Source: Andrena cerasifolii (Eukaryota; Arthropoda; Insecta; Hymenoptera; Andrenidae). From it: 64,000 bases of DNA. Shown one piece after another: positions 1-15,419 of the stretch. The position numbers and the translations under genes were made by a program. Numbering within the stretch: position 1 is the first letter of the stretch; every line of letters starts with the position of its first letter. Location of the stretch: the NCBI RefSeq assembly GCF_050908995.1, contig NW_027485008.1, forward strand, positions 1-64,000, in the 5' to 3' direction. Under the pieces are notes generated by a model. That model saw nothing but the letters and a program-made list of their open reading frames with translations, was not told where the DNA came from and searched no databases.

Positions 1-980
1 ATTAGAGAAAAATGTGTAAATAAATTAGAGAAAAAAATACGTAAATAACTAGAGAAAAATAGGTAAATAAATAGAGAAAACAAAAGAGGTAAATAAATAG
101 AGAAAAATATAGGTAAATAAATAGAGAAAAATATAGGTAAATAAATAGAGAAAAATAGGTAAATAAATTAGAGGAAAAAATAGGTAAATAAACAGAGTAA
201 AAACAGGAAAATAAATGAGAGAGAAAAATAGGTAAATTACTAGAGAAAAAATAGGTAAGTAAATATAGAAAACAAAAAAGGTAAACAAATAGAGAAAAAT
301 AGGTAAATAAATAGAGAAAAAATAGGTAAATAAATTAGAGAAAAATATAGGCAAATAAATAGAGAAAAATAGGTAATGAAGTAGAGAAAACAAAGGAGGT
401 AAATAAATAGAGAAAATAGGTAAACAAATTAGAGAAAATATGTGTAAATAAATTAGAGAAAAAAATACGTAAATAACTAGAGAAAAAATAGGTAAATAAA
501 TAGAGAAAACAAAAGAGGTAAATAAATAGAGAAAAATATAGGTAAATATATAGAGAAAAATAGGTAAATAAATAGAGAAAAAATAGGTAAATAAATTATA
601 GAAAAATATAGGCAAATAAATAGAGAAAAATAGGTAATGAAGTAGAGAAAACAAAGGAGGTAAATAAATGGAGAAAATGGGCAAATAAATAGAGAAAAAA
701 TAGGTAAATAAATTAGAAAAAAAGTAGGTAAATAAATAGAAAAAAAATAGGTAAGTAAATAGAGAAAACAAAAGAGGTAAACAAATAGAGAAAAATAGGT
801 AAATAAATAGAGAAAAAATAGGAAAATAAATTAGAGAAAAATATATGCAAATAAATAGAGAAAAATAGGTAATGAAGTAGAGAAAACAAAGGAGGTAAAT
901 AAATAGAGAAAATAGGTAAATGAATTAGAGAAAAAATGTGTAAATAAATTAGAGAAAAAAATATGTAAATAACTAGAGAA

Positions 981-2294
981 AAGTAGGTAAATAAATAGAG
1001 AAAACAAAAGAGGTAAATAAATAGAGAAAAATATAGGTAAATAAATAGAGAAAAATATAGGTAAATAAATAGAGAAAAATAGGTAAATAAATTAGAGGAA
1101 AAAATAGGTAAATAAACAGAGAAAAAATAGGTAAATAAATAGAGAAAAAAGAGGTAAATAAATAGAGAAAACAAAAGAGGTAAATAAAGAGAGAAAAAAA
1201 TGTTTAAATAATTAGAGAACAATAGGTAAATAGGTACACTACAGAAAAAATATGTGTATAAATAGAGAAAAATAGCTAAATAAATCAAAGAAAAATAGGT
1301 AAATAGAAAAAATAGGTAAATAAATAGAGAAAAAAGAGGTAAATAAAGAGAGAAAAATAGGTAATTAACTAGAGAAAACAAATGAGGTAAGTAAATAGAG
1401 AAAAATAGGTAAATAAATAGAGAAAAAATAGGTAAATAATTTAGTGAAAAAAGAGTTAAATATATTTGAGAAAAAAATATGTAAATAAATACAGAATAAA
1501 AAAGGAAAGTAAATAGAGAAAATGTAGGTAAATAAATAGAGAAAATAGGTGAATAAATTAGAGAAAAAGTAGGTAAATAAATTAGAGAAAAAATATGTCA
1601 ATAATTTAGAGAAAAAAATACGTAAATAACGAGAGAAAAGTAGGTAAATAAATAGAGAAAACAAAAGAGGTAAATAAATAGAGAAAAATATAGGTAAATA
1701 AATAGAGAAAAATATAGGTAAATAAATAGAGAAAAATAGGTAAATAAATTAGAGGAAAAAATAGGTAAATAAACAGAGAAAAAATAGGTAAATAAATAGA
1801 GAAAAAAGAGGTAAATAAATAGAGAAAACAAAAGAGGTAAATAAAGAGAGAAAAAAATGTTTAAATAATTAGAGAACAATAGGTAAATAGGTACACTACA
1901 GAAAAAATATGTGTATAAATAGAGAAAAATAGCTAAATAAATCAAAGAAAAATAGGTAAATAGAAAAAATAGGTAAATAAATAGAGAAAAAAGAGGTAAA
2001 TAAAGAGAGAAAAATAGGTAATTAACTAGAGAAAACAAATGAGGTAAGTAAATAGAGAAAAATAGGTAAATAAATAGAGAAAAAATAGGTAAATAATTTA
2101 GTGAAAAAAGAGTTAAATATATTTGAGAAAAAAATATGTAAATAAATACAGAATAAAAAAGGAAAGTAAATAGAGAAAATGTAGGTAAATAAATAGAGAA
2201 AATAGGTGAATAAATTAGAGAAAAAGTAGGTAAATAAATTAGAGAAAAAATATGTCAATAATTTAGAGAAAAAAATACGTAAATAACGAGAGAA
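981..2294. repeat. Tandem 657-bp duplication inside the satellite
   Basis: Positions 981-1637 and 1638-2294 are direct copies offset by 657 bp. Both contain the same ordered variants, such as the CAGAG-type subunit, the GAGGTAAATAAAGAG subunit, the ATGTTTAAATAATTAG subunit and the GTGAAAAAAGAGTTAAAT subunit. The stretches I compared are identical or nearly so, which indicates a recent local duplication. Confidence 0.85.
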
Positions 2295-3504
2295 AAAATA
2301 GGTAAATAAATAGAGAAAACAAAAGAGGTAAATAAAGAGAGAAAAAATGTTTAAATAATTAGAGAAAAATAGGTAAATAGGTAAACTAGAGAAAAAATAT
2401 GTGTATAAATAGAGAAAAATAGCTAAATAAATCAAAGAAAAATAGGTAAATAGAAAAAATAGGTAAATAAATTAGAGGAAAAAATAGGTAAATAAATTAG
2501 AGGAAAAAATAGGTAAATAAACAGAGAAGAAAGGTAAATAAATGAGAGAGAAAAATAGGTAAATTACTAGAGAAAAAATAGGTAAGTAAATATAGAAAAC
2601 AAAAAAGGTAAACAAATAGAGAAAAATAGGTAAATAAATAGAGAAAAAATAGGTAAATAAATTAGAGAAAAATATAGGCAAATAAATAGAGAAAAATAGG
2701 TAATGAAGTAGAGAAAACAAAGGAGGTAAATAAATAGAGAAAATAGGTATATAAATTAGAGAAAAAATGTGTAAATAAATTAGAGAAAACAAATACGTAA
2801 ATAACTAGAGAAAAAATAGGTAAATAAATAGAGAAAACAAAAGAGGTAAATAAATAGAGAAAAATATAGGTAAATATATAGAGAAAAATAGGTAAATAAA
2901 TAGAGAAAAAATAGGTAAATAAATTATAGAAAAATATAGGCAAATAAATAGAGAAAAATAGGTAATGAAGTAGAGAAAACAAAGCAGGTAAATAAATGGA
3001 GAAAATGGGCAAATAAATAGAGAAAAAATAGGTAAATAAATTAGAAAAAAAGTAGGTAAATAAATAGAAAAAAATAGGTAAGTAAATAGAGAAAACAAAA
3101 GAGGTAAACAAATAGAGAAAAATAGGTAAATAAATAGAGAAAAAATAGGAAAATAAATTAGAGAAAAATATATGCAAATAAATATAGAAAATATGTAATG
3201 AAGTAGAGAAAACAATGGAGGTAAATAAATAGAGAAAATAGGTAAATGAATTAGAGAAAAATGTGTAAATAAATTAGAGAAAAAAATACGTAAATAACTT
3301 GAGAAAAATAGGTAAATAAATAGAGAAAACAAAAGAGGTAAATAAATAGAGAAAAATATAGGTAAATAAATAGAGAAAAATATAGGTAAATAAATAGAGA
3401 AAAATAGGTAAATAAATTAGAGGAAAAAATAGGTAAATAAACAGAGAAAAAATAGGTAAATAAATAGAGAAAAAAGAGGTAAATAAAGAGAGAAAAATAG
3501 GTAA

Positions 3505-6500
3505 TTAGGTAGAGAAAACAAATGAGGTAAGTAAATAGAGAAAAATAGGTAAATAAATAGAGAAAGAATAGGTAAATAATTTAGTGAAAAAAGAGTTAAA
3601 TATATTTGAGAAAAAAATATGTAAATAAATACAGAATAAAAAAGGAAAATAAATAGAGAAAATGTAGGTAAATAAATAGAGAAAATAGGTGAATAAATTA
3701 GAGAAAAAGTAGGTAAATAAATTAGAGAAAAAATATGTCAATAATTTAGAGAAAAAATACGTAAATAACGAGAGAAAAAATAGGTAAATAAATAGAGAAA
3801 AAATGTTTAAATAATTAGAGAAAAATAGGTAAATAGGTAATCTAGAGAAAAAATATGTGTATAAATAGAGAAAAATAGCTAAATAAATCAAAGAAAAATA
3901 GGTAAATAGAAAAAATAGGTAAATAAATTAGAGGAAAAAATAGGTAAATAAATTAGAGGAAAAAATAGGTAAATAATCAGAGAAGAAAGGTAAATAAATG
4001 AGAGAAAAAATAGGTAAATTACTAGAGAAAAAATAGTAAGTAAATAGAGAAAACAAAAGAGGTAAATAAATAGGGAAAAATGGGTAAATTACTAGAGAAA
4101 AAAATAGGAAAATAAATTAGAGAAAAATATAGGCAAATAAATAGGGAAAAATAGGTAATGAAGAAGAGAAAACAAAGGAGGTAAATAGAGAAAATAGGTA
4201 AGTAAATTAGAGAAAAAATATGTAAATAAATTAGAGAAAACAGAAGAGGTAAATAAATAGAGAAAAAATATGTAAATAAATAGAGAAAAAATAGGTAAAT
4301 AAATTAGAGGAAAAAATAGGTAAATAAAAAGAGAAAAATAGGTAAATAAATGAGAGAGAAAAATAGGTAAATTACTAGAGAAAAAATAGGTAAGTATATA
4401 GAGAAAACAAAAGAGGTAAACAAATAGAGAAAAATAGGAAAATAAATAGAGAAAAATAGGAAAATAAATTAGAGAAAAAAGTAGGTAAATAAATAGGGAA
4501 CAAATAGGTAATGAAGTAGAGAAAACAAAGGAGGTAAATAAATAGAGAAAATGGGCAAATAAATAGAGAAAAATAGGTAATGAAGTAGAGAAAACAAAGG
4601 AGGTAAATAAATAGCGAAAATAGGTAAATGAATTAGAGAAAAAATGTGTAAATAAATTAGAGAAAAAAATACGTAAATAACTAGAGAAAAATAGGTAAAT
4701 AAATAGAGAAAACAAAAGAGGTAAATAAATAGAGAAAAATATAGGTAAATAAATAGAGAAAAATATAGGTAAATAAATAGAGAAAAATAGGTAAATAAAT
4801 TAGAGGAAAAAATAGGTAAACAAGCAGAGAAAAAATAGGTAAATAAATAGAGAAAAAAGAGGTAAACAAATAGAGAAAAATAGGTAAATAAATAGAGAAA
4901 ATAGGTGAATAAATTAGAGAAAAAGTAGGTAAATAAATTAGAGAAAAAATATGTCAATAATTTAGAGAAAAAAATACGTAAATAACGAGTGAAAAAATAG
5001 GTAAATAAAGAGTGAAAAAAATGTTTAAATAATTAGAGAACAATAGGTAAATAGGTACACTAGAGAAAAAATATGTGCATAAATAGAGAAAAATAGCTAA
5101 ATAAATCAAAGAAAAATAGGTAAATAGAAAAAATAGGTAAATAAATTACAGGAAAAAATAGGTAAATAAACAGAGAAGAAAGGTAAATAAATGAGAGAAA
5201 ACAAAAGAGGTAAATAAATAGAGAAAAATATAGGCAAATAAATAGAGAAAAATATAGGTAAATAAATAGAGAAAAATAGGTAAATAAATTACAGGAAAAA
5301 ATATGTAAATAAACAGTGAAAAATAGGTAAATAAATGAGAGAAAAAGTATGTAAATAAATTAGAGGAAAAAATACGTAAATAACTAGAGAAAAAAAATAC
5401 GTAAATATCTAGTGAAAAAATTACGTAAATAACTAGAGAAAAATAGGTAAATAAATAGAGAAAACAAAAGAGGTAAACAAATAGAGAAAAAATAGGTAAA
5501 TAAATAGAGAAAAAATAGGTAAATAAATTAGAGAAAAATATAGGCAAACAAATAGAGAAAAATAGGTAATGAAGTAGAGAAAACAAAGGAGGTAAATAAA
5601 TACAGAAAATAGGTAAATAAATTAGAGAAAAAATGTGTAAATAAATTAGAGAAAAAAATACGTAAATAACTAGAGAAAAAATAGGTAAATAAATAGAGAA
5701 AACAAAAGAGGTAAATAAATAGAGAAAAATATAGGCAAATAAATAGAGAAAAATATAGGTAAATAAATAGAGAAAAATAGGTAAATAAATTACAGGAAAA
5801 AATATGTAAATAAACAGTGAAAAATAGGTAAATAAATGAGAGAAAAAGTATGTAAATAAATTAGAGGAAAAAATACGTAAATAACTAGAGAAAAAAAATA
5901 CGTAAATATCTAGTGAAAAAATTACGTAAATAACTAGAGAAAAATAGGTAAATAAATAGAGAAAAAAGAGGTAAATAAATAGAGAAAGCAAAAGAGGTAA
6001 AAAAAGAGAAAAAAATGTTTAAATGATTAGAGAACAATAGGTAAATAGGTACACTACAGAAAAAATATGTGTATAAATAGAGAAAAAAAGCTAAATAAAT
6101 CAAAGAAAAATAGGTAAATAGAAAAAATAGGTAAATAAATAGAGAAAAAAGAGGTAAATAAAGAGAGAAAAATAGGTAATTAACTAGAGAAAACAAATGA
6201 GGTAAGTAAATAGAGAAAAATAGGTAAATAAATAGAGAAAAAATAGGTAAATAATTTAGTGAAAAAAGAGTTAAATATATTTGAGAAAAAAATATGTAAA
6301 TAAATACAGAATAAAAAAGGAAAATAAATAGAGAAAATGTAGGTAAATAAATAGAGAAAATAGGTGAATAAATTAGAGAAAAAGTAGGTAAATAAATTAG
6401 AGAAAAAATATGTCAATAATTTAGAGAAAAAATACGTAAATAACGAGAGAAAAAATAGGTAAATAAATAGAGAAAAAATGTTTAAATAATTAGAGAAAAA

Positions 6501-8872
6501 TAGGTAAATAGGTAATCTAGAGAAAAAATATGTGTATAAATAGAGAAAAATAGCTAAATAAATCAAAGAAAAATAGGTAAATAGAAAAAATAGGTAAATA
6601 AATTAGAGGAAAAAATAGGTAAATAAATTAGAGGAAAAAATAGGTAAATAATCAGAGAAGAAAGGTAAATAAATGAGAGAAAAAATAGGTAAATTACTAG
6701 AGAAAAAATAGTAAGTAAATAGAGAAAACAAAAGAGGTAAATAAATAGGGAAAAATGGGTAAATTACTAGGAAAAAAATAGGAAAATAAATTAGAGAAAA
6801 ATATAGGAAAAATATAGGCAAATAAATAGGGAAAAATAGGTAATGAAGAAGAGAAAACAAAGGAGGTAAATAGAGAAAATAGGTAAGTAAATTAGAGAAA
6901 AAATATGTAAATAAATTAGAGAAAACAGAAGAGGTAAATAAATAGAGAAAAAATATGTAAATAAATAGAGAAAAAATAGGTAAATAAATTAGAGGAAAAA
7001 ATAGGTAAATAAAAAGAGAAAAATAGGTAAATAATGAGAGAGAAAAATAGGTAAATTACTAGAGAAAAAATAGGTAAGTATATAGAGAAAACAAAAGAGG
7101 TAAACAAATAGAGAAAAATAGGAAAATAAATAGAGAAAAATAGGAAAATAAATTAGAGAAAAAAGTAGGTAAATAAATAGGGAACAAATAGGTAATGAAG
7201 TAGAGAAAACAAAGGAGGTAAATAAATAGAGAAAATGGGCAAATAAATAGAGAAAAATAGGTAATGAAGTAGAGAAAACAAAGGAGGTAAATAAATAGCG
7301 AAAATAGGTAAATGAATTAGAGAAAAAATGTGTAAATAAATTAGAGAAAAAAATACGTAAATAACTAGAGAAAAATAGGTAAATAAATAGAGAAAACAAA
7401 AGAGGTAAATAAATAGAGAAAAATATAGGTAAATAAATAGAGAAAAATATAGGTAAATAAATAGAGAAAAATAGGTAAATAAATTAGAGGAAAAAATAGG
7501 TAAACAAGCAGAGAAAAAATAGGTAAATAAATAGAGAAAAAAGAGGTAAACAAATAGAGAAAAATAGGTAAATAAATAGAGAAAATAGGTGAATAAATTA
7601 GAGAAAAAGTAGGTAAATAAATTAGAGAAAAAATATGTCAATAATTTAGAGAAAAAAATACGTAAATAACGAGTGAAAAAATAGGTAAATAAAGAGTGAA
7701 AAAAATGTTTAAATAATTAGAGAACAATAGGTAAATAGGTACACTAGAGAAAAAATATGTGCATAAATAGAGAAAAATAGCTAAATAAATCAAAGAAAAA
7801 TAGGTAAATAGAAAAAATAGGTAAATAAATTACAGGAAAAAATAGGTAAATAAACAGAGAAGAAAGGTAAATAAATGAGAGAAAACAAAAGAGGAATAAA
7901 TAGAGAAAAATATAGGCAAATAAATAGAGAAAAATATAGGTAAATAAATAGAGAAAAATAGGTAAATAAATTACAGGAAAAAATATGTAAATAAACAGTG
8001 AAAAATAGGTAAATAAATGAGAGAAAAAGTATGTAAATAAATTAGAGGAAAAAATACGTAAATAACTAGAGAAAAAAAATACGTAAATATCTAGTGAAAA
8101 AATTACGTAAAAGAAAAATAGGTAAATAAATAGAGAAAACAAAAGAGGTAAACAAATAGAGAAAAAATAGGTAAATAAATAGAGAAAAAATAGGTAAATA
8201 AATTAGAGAAAAATATAGGCAAACAAATAGAGAAAAATAGGTAATGAAGTAGAGAAAACAAAGGAGGTAAATAAATACAGAAAATAGGTAAATAAATTAG
8301 AGAAAAAATGTGTAAATAAATTAGAGAAAAAAATACGTAAATAACTAGAGAAAAAATAGGTAAATAAATAGAGAAAACAAAAGAGGTAAATAAATAGAGA
8401 AAAATATAGGCAAATAAATAGAGAAAAATATAGGTAAATAAATAGAGAAAAATAGGTAAATAAATTACAGGAAAAAATATGTAAATAAACAGTGAAAAAT
8501 AGGTAAATAAATGAGAGAAAAAGTATGTAAATAAATTAGAGGAAAAAATACGTAAATAACTAGAGAAAAAAAATACGTAAATATCTAGTGAAAAAATTAC
8601 GTAAATAACTAGAGAAAAATAGGTAAATAAATAGAGAAAAAAGAGGTAAATAAATAGAGAAAGCAAAAGAGGTAAAAAAAAGAGAAAAAAATGTTTAAAT
8701 GATTAGAGAACAATAGGTAAATAGGTACACTACAGAAAAAATATGTGTATAAATAGAGAAAAAAAGCTAAATAAATCAAAGAAAAATAGGTAAATAGAAA
8801 AAATAGGTAAATAAATAGAGAAAAAAGAGGTAAATAAAGAGAGAAAAATAGGTAATTAACTAGAGAAAACAA
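3505..8872. repeat. Higher-order repeat of about 2.68 kb, two copies
   Basis: The variant order from about 3505 to 6180 is repeated from about 6180 to 8870. Matched landmarks are offset by 2675-2684 bp, for example 3505/6180, 4469/7153, 4681/7365 and 6196/8872. The small spread in offset reflects short insertions and deletions between the copies. Confidence 0.8.
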
Positions 8873-11800
8873 ATGAGGTAAGTAAATAGAGAAAAATAGG
8901 TAAATAAATAGAGAAAAAATAGGTAAATAATTTAGTGAAAAAAGAGTTAAATATATTTGAGAAAAAAATATGTAAATAAATACAGAATAAAAAAGGAAAA
9001 TAAATAGAGAAAATGTAGGTAAATAAATAGAGAAAATAGGTGAATAAATTAGAGAAAAAGTAGGTAAATAAATTAGAGAAAAAATATGTCAATAATTTAG
9101 AGAAAAAAATACGTAAATAACGAGAGAAAAAATAGGTAAATAAATAGAGAAAACAAAAGAGGTAAATAAAGAGAGAAAAAATGTTTAAATAATTAGAGAA
9201 AAATAGGTAAATAGGTAAACTAGAGAAAAAATATGTGTATAAATAGAGAAAAATAGCTAAATAAATCAAAGAAAAATAGGTAAATAGAAAAAATAGGTAA
9301 ATAAATTAGAGGAAAAAATAGGTAAATAAATTAGAGGAAAAAATAGGTAAATAAACAGAGAAGAAAGGTAAATAAATGAGAGAAAAAATAGGTAAATTAC
9401 TAGAGAAAAAATAGTAAGTAAATAGAGAAAACAAAAGAGGTAAATAAATAGGGAAAAATGGGTAAATTACTAGAGAAAAAAATAGGAAAATAAATTAGAG
9501 AAAAATATAGGCAAATAAATAGGGAAAAATAGGTAATGAAGAAGAGAAAACAAAGGAGGTAAATAGAGAAAATAGGTAAGTAAATTAGAGAAAAAATATG
9601 TAAATAAATTAGAGAAAACAGAAGAGGTAAATAAATAGAGAAAAAATATGTAAATAAATAGAGAAAAAATAGGTAAATAAATTAGAGGAAAAAATAGGTA
9701 AATAAAAAGAGAAAAATAGGTAAATAAATGAGAGAGAAAAATAGGTAAATTACTAGAGAAAAAATAGGTAAGTATATAGAGAAAACAAAAGAGGTAAACA
9801 AATAGAGAAAAATAGGTAAATAAATACAGAAAACAAAAGAGGTAAATAAATAGAGAAAAAATAGGTAAATAAATAGAGAAAAAATAGGTAAATAAATTAG
9901 AGAAAAATATAGGCAAACAAATAGAGAAAAATAGGTAATGAAGTAGAGAAAACAATGGAGGTAAATAAATAGAGAAAATAGGTAAATGAATTAGAGAAAA
10001 AATGTGTAAATAAATTAGAGAAAAAAATACGTAAATAACTAGAGAAAAATAGGTAAATAAATAGAGAAAACAAAAGAGGTAAATAAATAGAGAAAAATAT
10101 AGGTAAATAAATTAGAGAAAAAATATGTCAATAATTTAGAGAAAAAAATACGTAAATAACGAGAGAAAAAATAGGTAAATAAAGAGTGAAAAAAATGTTT
10201 AAATAATTAGAGAACAATAGGTAAATAGGTACACTAGAGAAAAAATATGTGCATAAATAGAGAAAAATAGCTAAATAAATCAAAGAAAAATAGGTAAATA
10301 GAAAAAATAGGTAAATAAATTACAGGAAAAAATAGGTAAATAAACAGAGAAGAAAGGTAAATAAATGAGAGAAAAAATACGTAAATAACTAGAGAAAAAA
10401 TAGTGAGTAAATAGAGAAAACAAAAGAGGTAAACAAATAGAGAAAAATAGGTAAATAAATAGAGAAAAAATAGGTAAATAAATTAGAGAAAAATATAGGC
10501 AAATAAATAGAGAAAAATAGGTAATGAAGTAGAGAAAACAAAGGAGGTAAATAAATACAGAAAATAGGTAAATAAATTAGAGAAAAAATGTGTAAATAAA
10601 TTAGAGAAAAAAATACGTAAATAACTAGAGAAAAAATAGGTAAATAAATAGAGAAAAACAAAAGAGGTAAATAAATAGAGAAAAATATAGGCAAATAAAT
10701 AGAGAAAAATATAGGTAAATAAATAGAGAAAAATAGGTAAATAAATTACAGGAAAAAATAGGTAAATAAACAGAGAAAAAATAGGTAAATAAATAGAGAA
10801 AAAATAGGTAAATTACTAGAGAAAAAATAGTAAGTAAATAGAGAAAACAAAAGAGGTAAACAAATAGAGAAAAATAGGAAAATAAATAGAGAAAAATAGG
10901 AAAATAAATTAGAGAAAAAAGTAGGTAAATAAATAGGGAACAAATAGGTAATGAAGTAGAGAAAACAAAGGAGGTAAATAAATAGAGAAAAAAATTGTTA
11001 AATAAATAGAGAAAGAATAGGTAAATAAACTAGAGAAAAAATAGGCGTATAAATAGAGAAAAATAGCTAAATAAATCAAAGAAAAAAAGGTAAATAGAAA
11101 AAATAGGTAAATAAATTAGAGGAAAAAATATGTAAATAAACAGTGAAAAATAGGTAAATAAATGAGAGAAAAAGTATGTAAATAAATTAGAGGAAAAAAT
11201 ACGTAAATAACTAGAGAAAAAAAAATACGTAAATATCTAGTGAAAAAATTACGTAAATAACTAGAGAAAAATAGGTAAATAAATAGAGAAAACAAAAGAG
11301 GTAAACAAATAGAGAAAAAATAGGTAAATAAATAGAGAAAAAATAGGTAAATAAATTAGAGAAAAATATAGGCAAACAAATAGAGAAAAATAGGTAATGA
11401 AGTAGAGAAAACAATGGAGGTAAACAAATAGAGAAAATAGGTAAATGAATTAGAGAAAAAATGTGTAAATAAATTAGAGAAAAAAATACGTAAATAACTA
11501 GAGAAAAATAGGTAAATAAATAGAGAAAACAAAAGAGGTAAATAAATAGAGAAAAATATAGGTAAATAAATAGAGAAAAATATAGGTAAATAAATAGAGA
11601 AAAATAGGTAAATAAATTAGAGGAAAAAATAGGTAAATAAACAGAGAAAAATAGGTAAATAAATAGAGAAAAAAGAGGTAAATAAATAGAGAAAGCAAAA
11701 GAGGTAAAAAAAAAGAGAAAAAAATGTTTAAATGATTAGAGAACAATAGGTAAATAGGTACACTACAGAAAAAATATGTGTATAAATAGAGAAAAAAAGC

Positions 11801-14800
11801 TAAATAAATCAAAGAAAAATAGGTAAATAGAAAAAATAGGTAAATAAATAGAGAAAAAAGAGGTAAATAAAGAGAGAAAAATAGGTAATTAACTAGAGAA
11901 AACAAATGAGGTAAGTAAATAGAGAAAAATAGGTAAATAAATAGAGAAAAAATAGGTAAATAATTTAGTGAAAAAAGAGTTAAATATATTTGAGAAAAAA
12001 ATATGTAAATAAATACAGAATAAAAAAGGAAAATAAATAGAGAAAATGTAGGTAAATAAATAGTGAAAATAGGTGAATAAATTAGAGAAAAAGTAGGTAA
12101 ATAAATTAGAGAAAAAATATGTCAATAATTTAGAGAAAAAAATACGTAAATAACGAGAGAAAAAATAGGTAAATAAATAGAGAAAACAAAAGAGGTAAAT
12201 AAAGAGAGAAAAAATAGGTAAATAAATAGAGAAAAAATAGGTAAATAAATTAGAGAAAAATATAGGCAAACAAATAGAGAAAAATAGGTAATGAAGTAGA
12301 GAAAACAATGGAGGTAAATAAATAGAGAAAATAGGTAAATGAATTAGAGAAAAAATGTGTAAATAAATTAGAGAAAAAAATACGTAAATAACTAGAGAAA
12401 AATAGGTAAATAAATAGAGAAAACAAAAGAGGTAAATAAATAGAGAAAAATATAGGTAAATAAATAGAGAAAAATATAGGTAAATAAATAGAGAAAAATA
12501 GGTAAATAAATTAGAGGAAAAAATAGGTAAATAAACAGAGAAAAAATAGGTAAATAAATAGAGAAAAAAGAGGTAAATAAAGAGAGAAAAATAGGTAATT
12601 AGCTAGAGAAAACAAATGAGGTAAGTAAATAGAGAAAAATAGGTAAATAAATAGAGAAAAAATAGGTAAATAATTTAGTGAAAAAAGAGTTAAGTATATT
12701 TGAGAAAAAAATATGTAAATAAATACAGAATAAAAAAGGAAAATAAATAGAGAAAATGTAGGTAAATAAATAGAGAAAATAGGTGAATAAATTAGAGAAA
12801 AAGTAGGTAAATAAATTAGAGAAAAAATATGTCAATAATTTAGAGAAAAAATACGTAAATAACGAGAGAAAAAATAGGTAAATAAATAGAGAAAACAAAA
12901 GAGGTAAATAAAGAGAGAAAAAATGTTTAAATAATTAGAGAAAAATAGGTAAATAGGTACACTAGAGAAAAAATATGTGTATAAATAGAGAAAAATAGCT
13001 AAATAAATCAAAGAAAAATAGGTAAATAGAAAAAATAGGTAAATAAATTACAGGAAAAAATAGGTAAATAAATTAGAGGAAAAAATAGGTAAATAAACAG
13101 AGAAGAAAGGTAAATAAATGAGAGAAAAAATAGGTAAATTACTAGAGAAAAAATAGTAAGTAAATAGAGAAAACAAAAGAGGTAAATAAATAGGGAAAAA
13201 TGGGTAAATTACTAGAGAAAAAAATAGGAAAAGAAATTAGAGAAAAATATAGGCAAATAAATAGGGAAAAATAGGTAATGAAGAAGAGAAAACAAAGGAG
13301 GTAAATAGAGAAAATAGGTAAGTAAATTAGAGAAAAAATATGTAAATAAATTAGAGAAAACAGAAGAGGTAAATAAATAGAGAAAAAATATGTAAATAAA
13401 TAGAGAAAAAATAGGTAAATAAATTAGAGGAAAAAATAGGTAAATAAAAAGAGAAAAATAGGTAAATAAATGAGAGAGAAAAATAGGTAAATTACTAGAG
13501 AAAAAATAGGTAAGTATATAGAGAAAACAAAAGAGGTAAACAAATAGAGAAAAATAGGTAAATAAATACAGAAAACAAAAGAGGTAAATAAATAGAGAAA
13601 AAATAGGTAAATAAATAGAGAAAAAATAGGTAAATAAATTAGAGAAAAATATAGGCAAACAAATAGAGAAAAATAGGTAATGAAGTAGAGAAAACAAAGG
13701 AGGTAAATAAATAGAGAAAATGGGCAAATAAATAGAGAAAAATAGGTAAATAAATAGAGAAAAAATAGGAAAGTAAATTAGAGAAAAAAGTAGGTAAATA
13801 AATAGGGAACAAATAGGTAATGAAGTAGAGAAAACAAAGGAGGTAAATAAATAGAAAAAAAAATTGTTAAATAAATAGAGAAAGAATAGGTAAATAAACT
13901 AGGGAAAAATAGGCGTATAAATAGAGAAAAATAGCTAAATAAATAAAAAAAAAGGTAAATAGAAAAAATAGGTAAATAAATTAGAGGAAAAAATAGGTAA
14001 ATAAATTAGAGAAAAATATATGCAAACAAATACAGAAAAATAGGTAATGAAGTAGAGAAAACAAAGGAGGTAAATAAATAGAGAAAAAAATTGTTAAATA
14101 AATAGAGAAAGAATAGGTAAATAAACTAGAGAAAAAATAGGCGTATAAATAGAGAAAAATAGCTAAATAAATCAAAGAAAAAAAGGTAAATAGAAAAAAT
14201 AGGTAAATAAATTAGAGAAAAAAATACGTAAATAACTAGAGAAAAAATAGGTAAGTAAATAGAGAAAACAGAAGAGGTAAATAAATAGAGAAAAATGTAG
14301 GTAAATATATAGAGAAAAATAGGTAAATAATTATAGAAAAAATAGGTAAATGAATTAGAGAAAAATATAGGCAAATAAATAGAGATAATAGGTAATGAAG
14401 TAGAGAAAACAAAGGAGGTAAATACATAGAGAAAATAGGTAAACACATGAGAGAAAAAAATAGGTAAATAAATAGAGAAAAGAAAAGAGGTAAATAAGTA
14501 GAGAAAATGGGTAAATTAATAGAGAAAAAAATAGGTAAATAAACAGAGAAAGAATAGGTAAATAAATAGAGAAAAAAGAGGTAAATAAAGAGAGAAAAAT
14601 AGGTAATTACCTAGAGAAAACAAATGAGGTAAGTAAATAGAGAAAAATAGGTAAATAAATAGAGAAAAAATAGGTAAATAATTTAGTGAAAAAAGAGTTA
14701 AATATATTTGAGAAAAAAATATGTAAATAAATACAGAATAAAAAAGGAAAATAAATAGCGAAAATTTAGGTAAATAAATAGAGAAAATACGTGAATAAAT

Positions 14801-15419
14801 TAGAGAAAAAGTAGGTAAATAAATTAGAGAAAAAATATGTCAATAATTTAGAGAAAAAAATACGTAAATAAAGAGAGAAAAAATGGGTAAATAAATAGAG
14901 AAAACAAAAGAGGTAAATAAAGAGAGAAAAAAATGTTTAAATAATTAGAGAACAATAGGTAAATAGGTACACTAGAGAAAAAATATGTGTATAAATAGAG
15001 AAAAATAGCTAAATAAATCAAAGATAAATAGGTAAATAGAAAAAATAGGTAAATAAATTACAGGAAAAAATAGGTAAATAAACAGAGAAGAAAGGTAAAT
15101 AAATGAGAGAAAAAATAGGTAAATTACTAGAGAAAAAATAGTAAGTAAATAGAGAAAACGAAAGAGGTAAATAAATAGGGAAACATGGGTAAATTACTAG
15201 AGAGAAAAATAGGTAAATAAATTAGAGAACAATATAGGCAAATAAATAGAGAAAAATAGGTAATGAAGTAGAGAAAACAAAGGAGGTAAATAAATAGAGA
15301 AAATAGGTAAATAAATTACAGAAAAAATGTGTAAATAAATTAGGGGAAAAAATACGTAAATAACTAGAGAAAAAATACGTAAGTAAATAGAGAAAACAAA
15401 AGAGGTAAACAAATAGAGA